This document shows positions 25,966 through 33,010 of a stretch of DNA of 64,000 nt, piece by piece. Numbering within the stretch: position 1 is the stretch's first letter; each line of letters begins with the position of its first letter. Origin of the DNA: Scortum barcoo (Eukaryota > Chordata > Actinopteri > Centrarchiformes > Terapontidae); NCBI GenBank assembly GCA_023238725.1, contig CM041538.1, positions 4,036,380 to 4,100,379 of the forward strand, given 5' to 3'. The notes under the pieces are model-generated. The model was not told where the DNA came from, made no database searches, and worked only from the letters and a program-made list of their open reading frames with translations. The position numbers were made by a program, and so were the translations under genes.

Positions 25966-28900
25966 AAAAACCCGACACATGGACAATGCAGTATAGGGTC
26001 GAAGGCCTGTGAAACAGAAAATCCAAACACAAGAACACACTTGTTGACGTATGAACAGAGAACTAGAAGCCCTTAGTACTTAGCACCAACAGATACACAC
26101 TCATTCATGTCTATGACAAAATATCATTCTGCATTATTAAAGTACATATTTGCAAACAGAAACACACAGTCAATGGAAATACAATATTTAGTTTAACAGG
26201 AGAAACTGAGTGATATTTTGACCTTCAAATTAAGTAAGAAAGAGCAGAGTACGTTTTTTAAACCATTCCATTTTTTTCTGTGTGTTGAAATTCATGCTAA
26301 GAAAAATTTTAAAATGCACATGTGACTGTGAGACACAGAACAACATAAAATGTTGCTGGTCTCATTCCCTGTGTAATCCTCATTCACTTATTTCAGTTTA
26401 TCTCAGGAGGTACTGAACTCGCTAAAGACAGCACCATACATCACATCACTACTTACATTTAGTGATCACTGGGGTCTTTTTCTTGGGGTAAGTGAGAGTA
26501 ATTGAGGACACTCCTTCTTTTTAATATAATTCACTTGCCACCTTAAGTGACACACATGTTCAGCTTGCAGAAGAGACTAATACACACCTCTGACAGAGCC
26601 TACAGCAAGTGTGCCAAAATGACAACAGACTGGTGAAATGACGAGAAGCCAGTTCTTTGACCGGATAAGAACGTTCTTCTATAGTCCTGGACTGGGCTAC
26701 ACTAGCTACTCCTACATTTATCACTTGAGCTGAAGTCCCTCAGTAGTTCTCAGTGACTCCCAGCTGTTTCACTAAAGTGGATCAGTGCTGTTAAAACTTA
26801 AGGAATGTCTTTGCTAGAAAAGCCCTTAGTCATGTGTAAATCTGTTGTTAATCAGAAACATCTGTAACACAATGTAAACAACAATATGAAGTCTGACGAC
26901 ACTGCAGCTTTGTCTGGAACAAGCCATAGACTGAACTAACTTCAAAGGTCGGTAATACATAGTTATATTTTCTCCATTTTTTTATTCTTCACATTTATAT
27001 ACATAAAGACATACACATATTTCGGAACAATATGTTCAGAGGGTCCAATAGGACTTATTGTATGCCATCACTTTTATTAGTTTGAGCCATATTATGTTAT
27101 TTTGTGAAATACGATTTAACAGCACAAAATGGAAATCTGGCCAATTTCTTGACACTGTTGGTTGGTTGAGGTCAGTAACTGTTCCTCACTCAGTCACATG
27201 ACAGTTTGATGAGTAGAGCCTGAACAGTATATCTCCAATATACATTTTATTCACATTATTATTAGGCTGAACTTTGAATGTCAGGCCAAACATGTTGTCA
27301 GTATCACTCCTGCTCACTTTAACTGGGTCATATATTGTGTTCTCACAGATAGCTAGTTTTGTAAGCTGCTCAATAGTTACACCATGTAGTAAAGCATGTG
27401 GAAATATTGAGTAACAGCTAAGCTCTACGTATTTAGAGTTTGTGTTGTGCAACCTATTTTAATCTAGTGACTTTTCCGTCTCCACTTATGAGACACTTAG
27501 AATATATCTAGGTCAGGTATGATGTTACAATCAGTTGGTGCAAACAGCTACAGAAGAATAACCATCCAGTTACATCTCCATACAAAGATGTGAACAAGAG
27601 TGATGCCCTTTAACTAACGAACGGCTCCTCTGACTAAATGCTTTACAAAGGATCTGATTCTAAAAGTCTCAGTGCAGATGACAGTGTATCATTATATTAC
27701 CGTCAAAGTGAATTGTGGATTCTTTATATGCTGGATGTTTAAGGCAACCCTGGGAAATGAGTGAATGGTACAGCCTGCCTGGGGTCTCGTCTCTGGCCAC
27801 GAGCGGTCACTTGTCCCCGGCCCCTCTAAACCAAACAAACATTAAGCTAGAAATGCCAGAACCTGACAACACAAACTATATATTACAACTTCTGCACTCC
27901 CTGCCAGGCGCGTGGGAGGCAGCACCATGCTGCCTGCTCTGGGGCAGTATACAAACATGTGTGTGGGTCACTGCTTTACTTCTTTCCAAATCCTTTTCTA
28001 TCGTCGTTCTCTCTGCTTTATACACAATTATTCTGTTTCCACTCCCTGTGAGCAGCGGTTAGAGGCAGTTCAGCCATTGCTGTGTTGGCATAATATTTCA
28101 AACGCCTGCATATGGGGAGAGTTTGTTTCTGTTTAGGGATGTAAACCATGACTCAATGACTAGAGCGCGTGTGTTTATGGCGGTGTGTTTGTACTGAGCG
28201 ATCTCTGTGTGCGTGTATGGGTATGTTCTCGGCCCGTACTTGTCTAACTCGATGCCCAGTGGATTGCTGGGTCGCAGGGAGAGGGGGGAAATGCCTTTGT
28301 TGCGGTCTGTCCTCATGTCGTAGTAGTTCATCTCATCCACCCACACAGCAGACTGATCCAGGATACCTGCAGGACAGGGGGAGGCGAGACACACGTCGCT
28401 AACCTCGACAACACAACCCAGATGTGCACTCACACACAACCAAACATATTTTGCACTCATACAAACACATTCATGCAGCATCTCTTATACTTTACTTTAC
28501 TAGATAAAATGAATTCAATTTCTTTTTTCTCACTTTGACAACACATTTAGGAAGATCTGCGAAGAATTCAAGAAGCACATTCACACATTTGATGACAGAC
28601 ATGAAATGTAAAGAAACGTGCTGCAAATGCAGAAATGCTTCAAGTTAAGATAGTAAAGTAAAGTAAAAGGCAAATTCTATGTGTACAGCCAGCAATTTCC
28701 CATAATATTAGAATGGAAGATGATTGTTAATTATATCAAAAAGTAAAATAAACATTGTTCACTCATTGTCCAACTTCACTGACGTGTGGCTGACTTCAGC
28801 AAAATCTCACGACCGTTTAGCAGATTTTGTTGGGCTTTTCAATCTGCTTGTGCATTATTCATTTGCAGCATTTGTTGTGATCATTCTGGTTTAATGTGAT

Positions 28901-31532
28901 TACCACGTGTTACCAAAGCTGTTTTTTATGTGCTTGTGTTTTCTCAGTTTGAACAGCTTTTGAAACTAAATTTGTACTAAATAAACCTGACTGAGCTACA
29001 AAGAGTGTTGAAACAAAAAAATGATTCTGCAGCTATACTGATCACGGGTTCATTGTTTGTCTTCACTGTTTAACAGGAGAAAATGCTGTTTTCAGTCTGA
29101 GGATTTGTTGCCTTTCTCTGTTTTATGTAATTGTCAATTGATTATTTTTTTGGTTATTAATTATTGGTTGGAAAAAGAACAAAAGCAATATGAAGATGTC
29201 ACCTTTAGCTCTGGGCATTTGTGATTTGCACTTTTCACTGTTTCACTATATACTTTTTATGGAATATAATTTTTACATTATTATTATTTTATAGACAAAA
29301 CATTTAGGAGATTTAGGAAAAAAAAAGAGTATATATTATAATTTAAATTATCATTAGCTGCAGTCTGGCAAATGAAACAGATTTTTAGTCTCTTGAGTCT
29401 TACCAATCCTCTCTGGCCTGAGCAGTTTAAAAGAGACCGTGGAGGTCCCGAGACCTCCAGACTTGGTGGTGACATTGATCTCTCCCTTGTCATCTTTGGC
29501 AGGACCCACGCGGCACACTATCTTGCTGGCTGACATCCACTCAGCTGTCAGCAGGCAGTTATGGCCGCAGATCGACAGACCTGAGACGGAAGAGAGAGGA
29601 AAAAGGTGAAAAGGGTGAGAGATACAGCCGCACCATGACAGCACAAATAAACAAAACATAGCACCGACACGCACACAGACAATCTATTACAAGAGGAGCG
29701 CACTCAGACAGAATGGGTCTCGATCAGCAAGTTTAGTCAAACTGTCACTGGGGGTCAAAGTTCAAGTTGAGGTCACAATGGGTGTGGGTGGCCATGACCT
29801 TCCTTCCTCTCACTCAGCTCCTTTAAGCTAACGTGTGTCACTTCAGTGCTAAGTGGCCCATTACTGGCACAGTGTGCACTCCGCCTCTACATCTGTCGTC
29901 CTCTTTTTAAACCCTCTTGAAAACTATTTGGACACTAGAAGACAGACACAGGGATTACTCTGACATTTCCAGCCGAGGGGATTCAGAAAGCTTCACATGT
30001 GTATAATCAAATATCATAAAAGCCTGTGAAAGCTGATCAACAAATAGCCCATAAAACCGTGAATAATATGCCCATTAGTGCCTCATTTCCTGCCTCTGTT
30101 CTCTACTGGCCACTTTGTTTGAATACATAAGCACTCACACACATTTGTGCATATCTAATTGTCTAATTCCGGGCTCCAGGGACATTCATGGTCAGAAATA
30201 GACCTGTATCATGGGCCAAAGCACGGCATGCCAAGCATGGAGCAGTGTGTGAGTCTTCTGGACTGCACAAGCCTCCACCTCCCCCCTCGCCACCTCTGCA
30301 AAGAAGTACCATAGAGGAGGAATTGGCGAACATGAGGGAAAATATAGGCATAGAAAAAGTGTGACATTCAAACACATAATGAGAACAAGATGGGGGTAGT
30401 CAATCTGTGTGGCTTAGAAAACAAAGACACACCACCAACAACTCTATTTTCCCATTAATTCACGTTGATAATGTCTTGAGTTTCTCCAACTAGGCAAACA
30501 GGAACTAAATTGTGTGTACTTAGTGTGTTGCAAATAGAGTTGGCAGAATTTCACAGAATGAGCAAAACTGAATTACATAACAGTAAAAGTACAATAAATT
30601 CACAACGGATGTATCTCAATTTATAATTGTAGAATGAAAAAAATACATTTTAAAAATTCAAATGAACTGTCTTGTTCTTATCTGTGATATAGTTGCTATA
30701 TTGCAGCACATATATCTAAACATTGTTAATAATTAATTATTGCTCATGTGTATAAAAAAATTAAACCTCTTTAAAAAAAGACTTAATTAGTATTAGTATT
30801 AGTAACTTTCTTACTCTTTTTTACAGTTTTACAAGTTCTACATCAGAAGACTAGAACTTAGTGAAAAAATTTTGAAATTCTTAGGCGAGATAGGAAAAAG
30901 AATTAGCCGTCCTGTCCACTTATGTTTCATATAAACAAAAACAAACTTTACACCAGCCTGTTTAAAAAAGGAGCGCTGTGGTTTGTTGATGAATAATAAA
31001 ATCAGTCAATGAGACTAAAGTTACAAAATACTCTACATACCAGAGCAGAAATTAAATGACAAAAATAAAACAGCTTGACGTCCGTGTCCCTGTTTTTCAA
31101 AAGTAACTACCACAGAGAGGTGATAACTTTTGCAGTTTGTATCTAAAATATCCAGTAAATTTACATTTGTGTGCTGATCTAACATCTGGATGTGCTGATT
31201 TATATACATACACATTTTATTAAGCAAGAAGAAAGAAAAAATATCAAGGGGAGGCATGTAAAGGATGAATATGGATGCCTTCATTATCCATGAAAATCAA
31301 TATTGCTGAACGGAAATGTATTTTAAAAAATGAAACAAACAGAGAAACCACAACATTTTGCCAAGACAGAGCTGCGTGTGTGGATAGTTCTGTTATAATG
31401 TATAAATGCATTACCGATGAGGTCGGTTGGGCCCGTGCCCAGGTTTTCTCCACGGATGGTGACTTTGGTCCATGCCGCACCCTCCTTAGGCGAGATGCCC
31501 GTGACCAGGGGCGGCTGACGGGCACGAGACAT
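1..31532 (-). CDS. exoc2: exoc2 (SEC5) exocyst subunit, 22 coding exons, 3' end outside window
   Basis: This is a subunit of the octameric exocyst, which tethers post-Golgi vesicles to the plasma membrane and is an effector of the GTPases RalA and RalB. The reading runs from the ATG at 31530-31532 leftward through exons ending at 1243. The N-terminus is an IPT/TIG Ral-binding domain (about residues 8-95), followed by the Sec5 helical region (about 200-380) and the rod-like C-terminal repeats. Residues corresponding to human Thr11, Arg27 (RalA contacts) and Ser89 (reported PKC site) are present. All introns from 2 to 22 are GT-AG and phases agree (1,1,2,2,1,1,0,0/1,2,1,1,0,0,2,1,0,0,0,2,0,0). 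Assigned coding length is about 791 residues against about 924 in human, so the last ~130 residues lie beyond base 1. Exon 23 has a one-base frame disruption. Identity rests on remembered family sequence, not a database search. Confidence 0.95.
31..68. repeat. (TG)19 microsatellite
   Basis: An uninterrupted TG dinucleotide run within intron 23 of exoc2. Confidence 0.97.
1243..1385 (-). CDS. exoc2: exoc2 exon 23, with an apparent one-base frameshift
   Basis: The exon opens at AACTTCCAG|GTGAG with [19 protein letters not shown] in the frame continued from exon 22. About 60 bases in, the conserved sequence [19 protein letters not shown] continues in another frame. Seven bases (1322-1328) lie between the codons for the two conserved blocks where six are expected. 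In the incoming frame a TGA follows at 1269-1271. With 142 rather than 143 bases the exon would end in phase 1, which fits the C-terminal reading ACA G|GTACCG. This is probably an assembly error or rare allele; all earlier exons are intact. About residues 745-791. Confidence 0.9.
1386..2861 (-). other. exoc2 intron 22
   Basis: AT-rich intron. The stretch 1805-1976 is a degraded copy of an interspersed repeat described separately. Nothing else recognised. Confidence 0.8.
1805..1976 (-). repeat. AATCGATTA-type interspersed repeat copy
   Basis: The order of blocks (a trace of CAACAGTC, GATATTTTGGCATTTTTCTT, then GTCGATTAATTTTAGTCGAC and GTTTCAGCACTACC) is that of a short AT-rich element common in percomorph genomes and present several more times in this window (24165, 24880, 29085, 32835, 36100, 37795, 39830, 61395). 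Non-coding. I do not know its library name. Confidence 0.6.
2862..2978 (-). CDS. exoc2: exoc2 exon 22
   Basis: 117 bases, about residues 706-744, phase 0 at both ends. It encodes [20 protein letters not shown] and [19 protein letters not shown]. Acceptor GTTTGCGTAG|GAGCAG; donor CACGG|GTACCG is weak (C at +4 and +5). Confidence 0.93.
3088..3562. repeat. degenerate minisatellite, about 19-bp unit
   Basis: About twenty-plus diverged tandem copies of a unit close to TCCTCACTTTCCTAAAATG fill this part of intron 21. Unit length varies from about 17 to 22 bases and one or two copies are disrupted. No protein is encoded. Confidence 0.85.
3563..4274 (-). other. remainder of exoc2 intron 21
   Basis: Contains a 159-codon minus-strand open frame (3714-4193) with no recognisable domain and a low-complexity arginine/glycine stretch that arises from a CTC-rich run at about 3995-4030. 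I regard it as chance. Nothing else recognised. Confidence 0.6.
4275..4344 (-). CDS. exoc2: exoc2 exon 21
   Basis: 70 bases, about residues 682-705. Read in the frame set by exon 20 it gives [20 protein letters not shown] and SPTS, matching the human HLSVDVSSPDLF region. Acceptor GTCTGCGCAG|CAAC; donor CATCT|GTAAGT. The longest stop-free frame here is a different, meaningless one. Confidence 0.9.
4427..4488 (-). CDS. exoc2: exoc2 exon 20
   Basis: 62 bases, about residues 662-681. It encodes [20 protein letters not shown]. Acceptor CAACTCAG|GTTTTC; donor TCTCA|GTAAGT. It leaves in phase 2, splitting a histidine codon with exon 21 across an 82-base intron. Confidence 0.9.
4489..5248 (-). other. 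exoc2 intron 19
   Basis: 760 bases between exons 20 and 19. A 133-codon plus-strand open frame (4553-4954) is present but resembles nothing known and overlaps no splice signals. Nothing else seen. Confidence 0.6.
5249..5308 (-). CDS. exoc2: exoc2 exon 19
   Basis: 60 bases, about residues 642-661, phase 0 at both ends, encoding [20 protein letters not shown]. The human counterpart is alignable but divergent (VFQQPKTQEEVCQLSINIMQ). Acceptor TCTTTTCCTCAG|GTGC; donor GAAG|GTAAGA. Both splice sites and phase support it. Confidence 0.88.
5539..5619 (-). CDS. exoc2: exoc2 exon 18
   Basis: 81 bases, about residues 615-641, phase 0 at both ends. It encodes [20 protein letters not shown] and LKPGEIN. 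The match to human is clear at its start (QFEQC, LQSLK, KPGE). Acceptor TGTTTTGCAG|CCTTC; donor CAAT|GTGAGA. Too short to stand out as an open frame. Confidence 0.9.
5774..5835 (-). CDS. exoc2: exoc2 exon 17
   Basis: 62 bases, about residues 594-614. It encodes [20 protein letters not shown] followed by L. Its acceptor CACACTCAG|ATGTC sits behind a run of about 15 T on the minus strand. Donor CCTG|GTAAGG, phase 0. Very close to the mammalian sequence. Confidence 0.95.
5836..7031 (-). other. exoc2 intron 16
   Basis: AT-rich intron with short poly-A/T runs (about 5847-5861, 5924-5936 and 6836-6849). The first of these is the T-rich tract of the exon 17 acceptor. Nothing else recognised. Confidence 0.75.
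7032..7153 (-). CDS. exoc2: exoc2 exon 16
   Basis: 122 bases, about residues 553-593. It encodes [20 protein letters not shown] and [20 protein letters not shown]. Acceptor CTTTCGTCCAG|GGGC; donor GAAG|GTGAGG. It enters in phase 2 and leaves in phase 1. Confidence 0.95.
7298..7455 (-). CDS. exoc2: exoc2 exon 15
   Basis: 158 bases, about residues 501-552. It encodes [20 protein letters not shown], a variable stretch [14 protein letters not shown], and [18 protein letters not shown]. Acceptor GAATGTTTTACAG|AAAATG. Donor GTCAG|GTTCTC departs from consensus at +3 and +5. It leaves in phase 2. Confidence 0.95.
7571..7639 (-). CDS. exoc2: exoc2 exon 14
   Basis: 69 bases, about residues 478-500, phase 0 at both ends. 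It encodes [20 protein letters not shown] and DFK, one residue longer than the human stretch as I recall it. Acceptor TTTTTTTTTCTGCAG|ACC; donor TTTAAA|GTATGT. Confidence 0.95.
7640..8590 (-). other. exoc2 intron 13
   Basis: 951-base intron; I see no repeat, RNA gene or conserved-looking block in it. Confidence 0.7.
8591..8715 (-). CDS. exoc2: exoc2 exon 13, acceptor abuts a (TG)n tract
   Basis: 125 bases, about residues 436-477. It encodes [20 protein letters not shown] and then [20 protein letters not shown]. The acceptor is TTCCAG|CCTGG, preceded immediately on the minus strand by 18 TG dinucleotides in place of a normal polypyrimidine tract. Donor GTGAG|GTAAAT, phase 0. Confidence 0.95.
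8721..8756. repeat. (AC)18 microsatellite forming the exon 13 acceptor tract
   Basis: Plus-strand AC run; on the transcribed minus strand it reads (TG)18 and ends 5 bases before the TTCCAG of exon 13. Confidence 0.97.
9139..9252 (-). CDS. exoc2: exoc2 exon 12, variable linker with basic-serine motif
   Basis: 114 bases, about residues 398-435, phase 1 at both ends. It encodes [20 protein letters not shown] and then [19 protein letters not shown]. The human counterpart is also a serine-rich linker (SASLKRG is conserved), and this is the least conserved part of the protein. The first residues after the acceptor (TTGTCTGTCAG|TGGG) differ most from human. Donor CAGCA|GTGAGT. Confidence 0.9.
9253..13809 (-). 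other. exoc2 intron 11
   Basis: 4.6 kb. It contains a candidate conserved block at about 10860-11270 (separate entry) and TG/AC-rich stretches around 10085-10130 and 10500-10545. The remainder is unremarkable unique sequence with several chance open frames of fewer than 160 codons. Confidence 0.7.
10860..11270. promoter_or_regulatory. candidate conserved non-coding element in intron 11
   Basis: About 400 bases of complex, repeat-free sequence containing several homeodomain-type cores (CTAATTG at about 10930, GGGGTAATTAATGAAAT at about 11155), mixed base composition and few stops (an open frame at 10888-11265). Blocks of this texture inside genes next to developmental regulators are often ancient enhancers. 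I have no alignment; this is a judgement of texture and motifs only. Confidence 0.3.
13810..13928 (-). CDS. exoc2: exoc2 exon 11
   Basis: 119 bases, about residues 358-397. It reads [20 protein letters not shown], then [19 protein letters not shown]. Acceptor CACATATAG|GTACC; donor AAAG|GTGACT. It enters in phase 2 and leaves in phase 1. A 4.5-kb intron separates it from exon 12. Confidence 0.95.
13929..15669 (-). other. exoc2 intron 10
   Basis: Contains a compound (CT)n(CA)n microsatellite (14977-15041) and a purine-rich stretch at about 15210-15370 (GA-rich, pyrimidine-rich on the transcribed strand). A poly-A run lies near 14679-14694. Nothing else recognised. Confidence 0.75.
14977..15041. 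repeat. compound (CT)12 / (CA)n microsatellite
   Basis: A CT dinucleotide run to 15000 is followed, after CACT, by a CA run to 15041. Confidence 0.95.
15670..15772 (-). CDS. exoc2: exoc2 exon 10
   Basis: 103 bases, about residues 324-357. It encodes [20 protein letters not shown] and then [14 protein letters not shown]. Acceptor CGCTCTAG|TGTATG; the donor ATCAG|GTCTTT is poor after position +2. It leaves in phase 2. Confidence 0.95.
15907..15988 (-). CDS. exoc2: exoc2 exon 9
   Basis: 82 bases, about residues 297-323, phase 0 to phase 1. It encodes [20 protein letters not shown] and EVPVFKK. Acceptor TTTCTGTCTCAG|GGTGAT; donor AAAG|GTAAAC. The following intron is only 134 bases. Confidence 0.96.
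15989..17143 (-). other. exoc2 intron 8
   Basis: Intron with a short imperfect run of AAGTAAAGTG-type pentamers at about 16683-16718, the same kind of sequence as the promoter array at 41.7 kb. Nothing else recognised. Confidence 0.7.
17144..17289 (-). CDS. exoc2: exoc2 exon 8
   Basis: 146 bases, about residues 248-296. It encodes [20 protein letters not shown], then [20 protein letters not shown] and LNIERNIQK. It enters in phase 1 and leaves in phase 0. Acceptor TTCTCGTAG|GAGC is preceded by a long pyrimidine tract on the minus strand; donor AAAAG|GTACTA is non-consensus at +5. Confidence 0.96.
17301..17343. repeat. GA-rich purine tract before exon 8
   Basis: Imperfect tandem GAGAGAGAGGGG units on the plus strand. 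On the transcribed strand it is a pyrimidine tract lying 12-55 bases upstream of the exon 8 acceptor and probably extends its polypyrimidine tract. Confidence 0.85.
17344..18749 (-). other. remainder of exoc2 intron 7
   Basis: Apart from the purine tract next to exon 8, I see no repeat, RNA gene or conserved block. Confidence 0.6.
18750..18830 (-). CDS. exoc2: exoc2 exon 7
   Basis: 81 bases, about residues 221-247, phase 1 at both ends. It encodes [20 protein letters not shown] followed by RLENILN. Acceptor TTTTGTCTTGCAG|CGATC; donor AACA|GTAAGT is strong. It is flanked on its 5' side by intron 6, more than 5 kb long. Confidence 0.96.
18831..23991 (-). other. exoc2 intron 6
   Basis: 5.2 kb. 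It includes a C-homopolymer near 19115-19127, an (AC)15 run at 20083-20112, and a complex block at about 21720-22000 that could be regulatory. A 180-codon open frame at 18649-19191 is produced by reading exon 7 through into both introns and is not a separate gene. Confidence 0.7.
20083..20112. repeat. (AC)15 microsatellite
   Basis: Uninterrupted AC run in intron 6. Confidence 0.95.
23992..24116 (-). CDS. exoc2: exoc2 exon 6
   Basis: 125 bases, about residues 179-220, entering in phase 2 and leaving in phase 1. It reads [20 protein letters not shown] and then [20 protein letters not shown], the start of the Sec5 helical domain. Acceptor TTTTCTCAG|TTTTGAG; donor GGCAG|GTGAGA. Confidence 0.96.
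24165..24425 (-). repeat. AATCGATTA-type interspersed repeat copy
   Basis: Degraded copy: GATTTCATTGTTTGTCTAGT, AACAAATATTTGGCATTTTT, ACTGCTGATATATTTTATGA, then AGTCAATTAATAATTTCAAC. Same family as the copies at 1805 and 24880. Lies in intron 5, starting about 50 bases upstream of exon 6. Confidence 0.6.
24880..25160 (-). repeat. AATCGATTA-type interspersed repeat copy, longer
   Basis: Contains AAATTATGAAAAATCCCTAG, CCAAGGTGATGAATTGTTTT, GTCTAAAACCCAAATATAAA, TTCACATTTGAGAGGCTGGA and ends GACTAATTGATAATCAATTA. The block order is the reverse complement of the copies at 29085 and 36100. It is the most complete copy in the window. Confidence 0.7.
25340..25453 (-). CDS. exoc2: exoc2 exon 5
   Basis: 114 bases, about residues 141-178, phase 2 at both ends. 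It encodes [19 protein letters not shown] and then [18 protein letters not shown]. Acceptor TTCTCCTAG|AGG; donor CCAG|GTAGGT. A long (AT)n tract begins about 65 bases upstream of the acceptor inside intron 4. Confidence 0.96.
25506..25590. repeat. poly-A followed by (AT)n microsatellite
   Basis: About 17 A residues lead into roughly 35 AT dinucleotides. The run is self-complementary and lies about 70-135 bases upstream of the exon 5 acceptor on the minus strand. Confidence 0.95.
25862..25962. repeat. (CCA)n and (CA)31 compound microsatellite
   Basis: A CCA trinucleotide run (to about 25885), a short C/T-rich spacer, then 31 CA units to 25962. Open frames of poly-Pro, poly-His/Thr or poly-Cys/Val across it are artefacts. 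Confidence 0.95.
25963..28239 (-). other. remainder of exoc2 intron 4
   Basis: Mostly unique AT-rich sequence. About 27715-27960 is more GC-rich and complex and could be regulatory, but I have no direct evidence. No RNA gene or transposon seen. Confidence 0.6.
28240..28366 (-). CDS. exoc2: exoc2 exon 4
   Basis: 127 bases, about residues 99-140. The peptide [20 protein letters not shown] is nearly invariant in vertebrate EXOC2, followed by [20 protein letters not shown]. Acceptor CCTGTCCTGCAG|GTATCC; donor GACAA|GTACGG, phase 2. It links the TIG domain to the helical region. Confidence 0.96.
29085..29290 (+). repeat. AATCGATTA-type interspersed repeat copy
   Basis: Contains GAGGATTTGTTGCCTTTCTC, AATTGTCAATTGATTATTTT, GAAGATGTCACCTTTAGCTC and TTTGTGATTTGCACTTTTCA in the family's forward order. 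Lies in intron 3. Confidence 0.65.
29404..29580 (-). CDS. exoc2: exoc2 exon 3: second half of the TIG domain
   Basis: 177 bases, phase 1 at both ends, encoding about residues 40-98. It includes the very conserved [20 protein letters not shown] segment and ends KLLRPERIG. Acceptor CTTCCGTCTCAG|GTCTG, donor ATTG|GTAAGA. Ser89, the site reported as a PKC-controlled switch for Ral release in mammals, falls in STVSF near the end of the exon. Together with exon 2 this completes the immunoglobulin-like Ral-binding fold. Confidence 0.97.
29581..31414 (-). other. exoc2 intron 2
   Basis: 1.8 kb of unremarkable intron, AT-rich from about 30540 to 31400. Nothing recognised. Confidence 0.7.
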
Positions 31533-31572
31533 GGTGGCTCGAGGCAGACGGGAACACTGGGTCGATCAGCAC
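31415..31572 (-). CDS. exoc2: exoc2 exon 2: 5' UTR end, start codon and first half of the TIG domain
   Basis: The acceptor (TTTTTTTCCATGTCCAG) precedes 40 bases of 5' UTR, then ATG at 31532 in a good context (CCACC before ATG). The protein begins [18 protein letters not shown] and continues through [12 protein letters not shown]. Residues 1-39 plus one base are encoded; the donor is ATCG|GTAATG in phase 1. Thr11 and Arg27, which contact RalA in the known mammalian Sec5-RalA structure, are both present. This start is chosen because it matches the family N-terminus and is the first ATG of the exon. Confidence 0.96.
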
Positions 31573-32834
31573 CTGGACATGGAAAAAAAGACAGGCAGAG
31601 TGAAGTATTCATAAGAGGACATGGTGAGTCATAAAAAACTCCATAAACTGACAGTTCAGCTAACACATATGAACAACATCTCATAATGAAGCGACCTGGG
31701 CTAAAACGAGTATTAATAAATTAGTTTATTTACAAAAAACCTTATTAAGGGTTTTAATATAACAGATCAGTAAATTGTGATTTATTTATTTAAAAGTGAT
31801 TTATTAATTAAAAATAAAAATCTGGTTGCAGACTGAAATGAAAAAGTCAAAGTCATGGTGAAAATAACAATCAGCTATAGCTTTAGAAGCTTAAATCATT
31901 TATGAAGATATAATATAAGCTAATTACTACTGTAAGAATAGATAAAGTGTTTTCAAACAGCTACAAAAAACACTAGTGTACTTTAAGCGTCCGCAGTAAA
32001 CAGTACCAACAGATCTTAAAAAGGAGGGAACAAATTATCATTACCCCCCCTCATAAAAAAGGTAAATTGTTTTTTTTTAATTCACCATTTGGTTGGCACC
32101 TAGTGTTAATTTCCTACCCTGTAGGTCTCCAAACAATGTATGCATTGCAGCAGTTATCTCTCAGATAATAGGAAAAATAGAGAAGGGAGCCAAGAATGAA
32201 GGAGCAGACAGAGAGCAGGGAGGACAGGAAGAATGTAAACCTCACAGCGAAGGATAAATAAACCTGGCCTCCCCAATCATTCCACATGAGCCCACACAAT
32301 ACAGCACAGATTATGGTACCAACGAAGGAGCGCCCAAGCAAATCAGTTCAAGTCGGGGCTGAGCGAAGGAAGAGAGGGAAAGATTCCAAATGAAAAAATG
32401 AAAGGATGTATTTCAGCAGCACAGATGTTTGCTAATAAATTACTGCCAGGTCTCAAAAAGGCCGTCCAATCGAGACTCTGTGAAGCGGCCTCAGCGAGGC
32501 TTCCGCCCTTTTGCTCTGCAGCCAAAACACGTTCTCCACAAACAATGCAGGAGTTCACACAGACCGGACCTGCCGCAAGTCCACGCTTGTAACCCTTAGC
32601 ACAGTTATATGGTCACTAATTACGTGTAGGCGTACAACAAGGTGCAACAAGGCTTCCAAGAGCCAATGAGGGTGCCGATATCAAAGGAAATCAAAGCTGA
32701 CAGAGCACAACATTGATTAGTCTGCGTGTTAAAGACTTTCCTGGAAAAAGTACATCTGAGTTCCAACCCCTGCAGCAGCGAGTGCAGACACCAAGAGGAA
32801 TAAAGCAGGGCTTCAGCTTCTGATTATTTTAATA

Positions 32835-33010
32835 ACACATTAATCTATTTTTTTTAATTATTAGATTGATCATAGATGGAACATAAAATGTTATAAAATT
32901 GTGCAAAATAAAAATGACATAAGCAGATAATCTTCACATTTGAGAAGCCAGGACAAGAAGAGTTTTGAGTTTTGAAGAGCTTGAGAAATATAAACATTAG
33001 TGCATCTTTG
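32835..33010 (-). repeat. AATCGATTA-type interspersed repeat copy
   Basis: Blocks AACACATTAATCTATTTTTT and AATCTTCACATTTGAGAAGC followed by CAGGACAAG are the reverse of the family's CTTCTCAAATGTGAGGATT core. Confidence 0.55.

Noticed and set aside
25821..26076. Poly-Pro, poly-His/Thr and poly-Cys/Val open frames
   Set aside because: Produced solely by the CCA and CA microsatellites.
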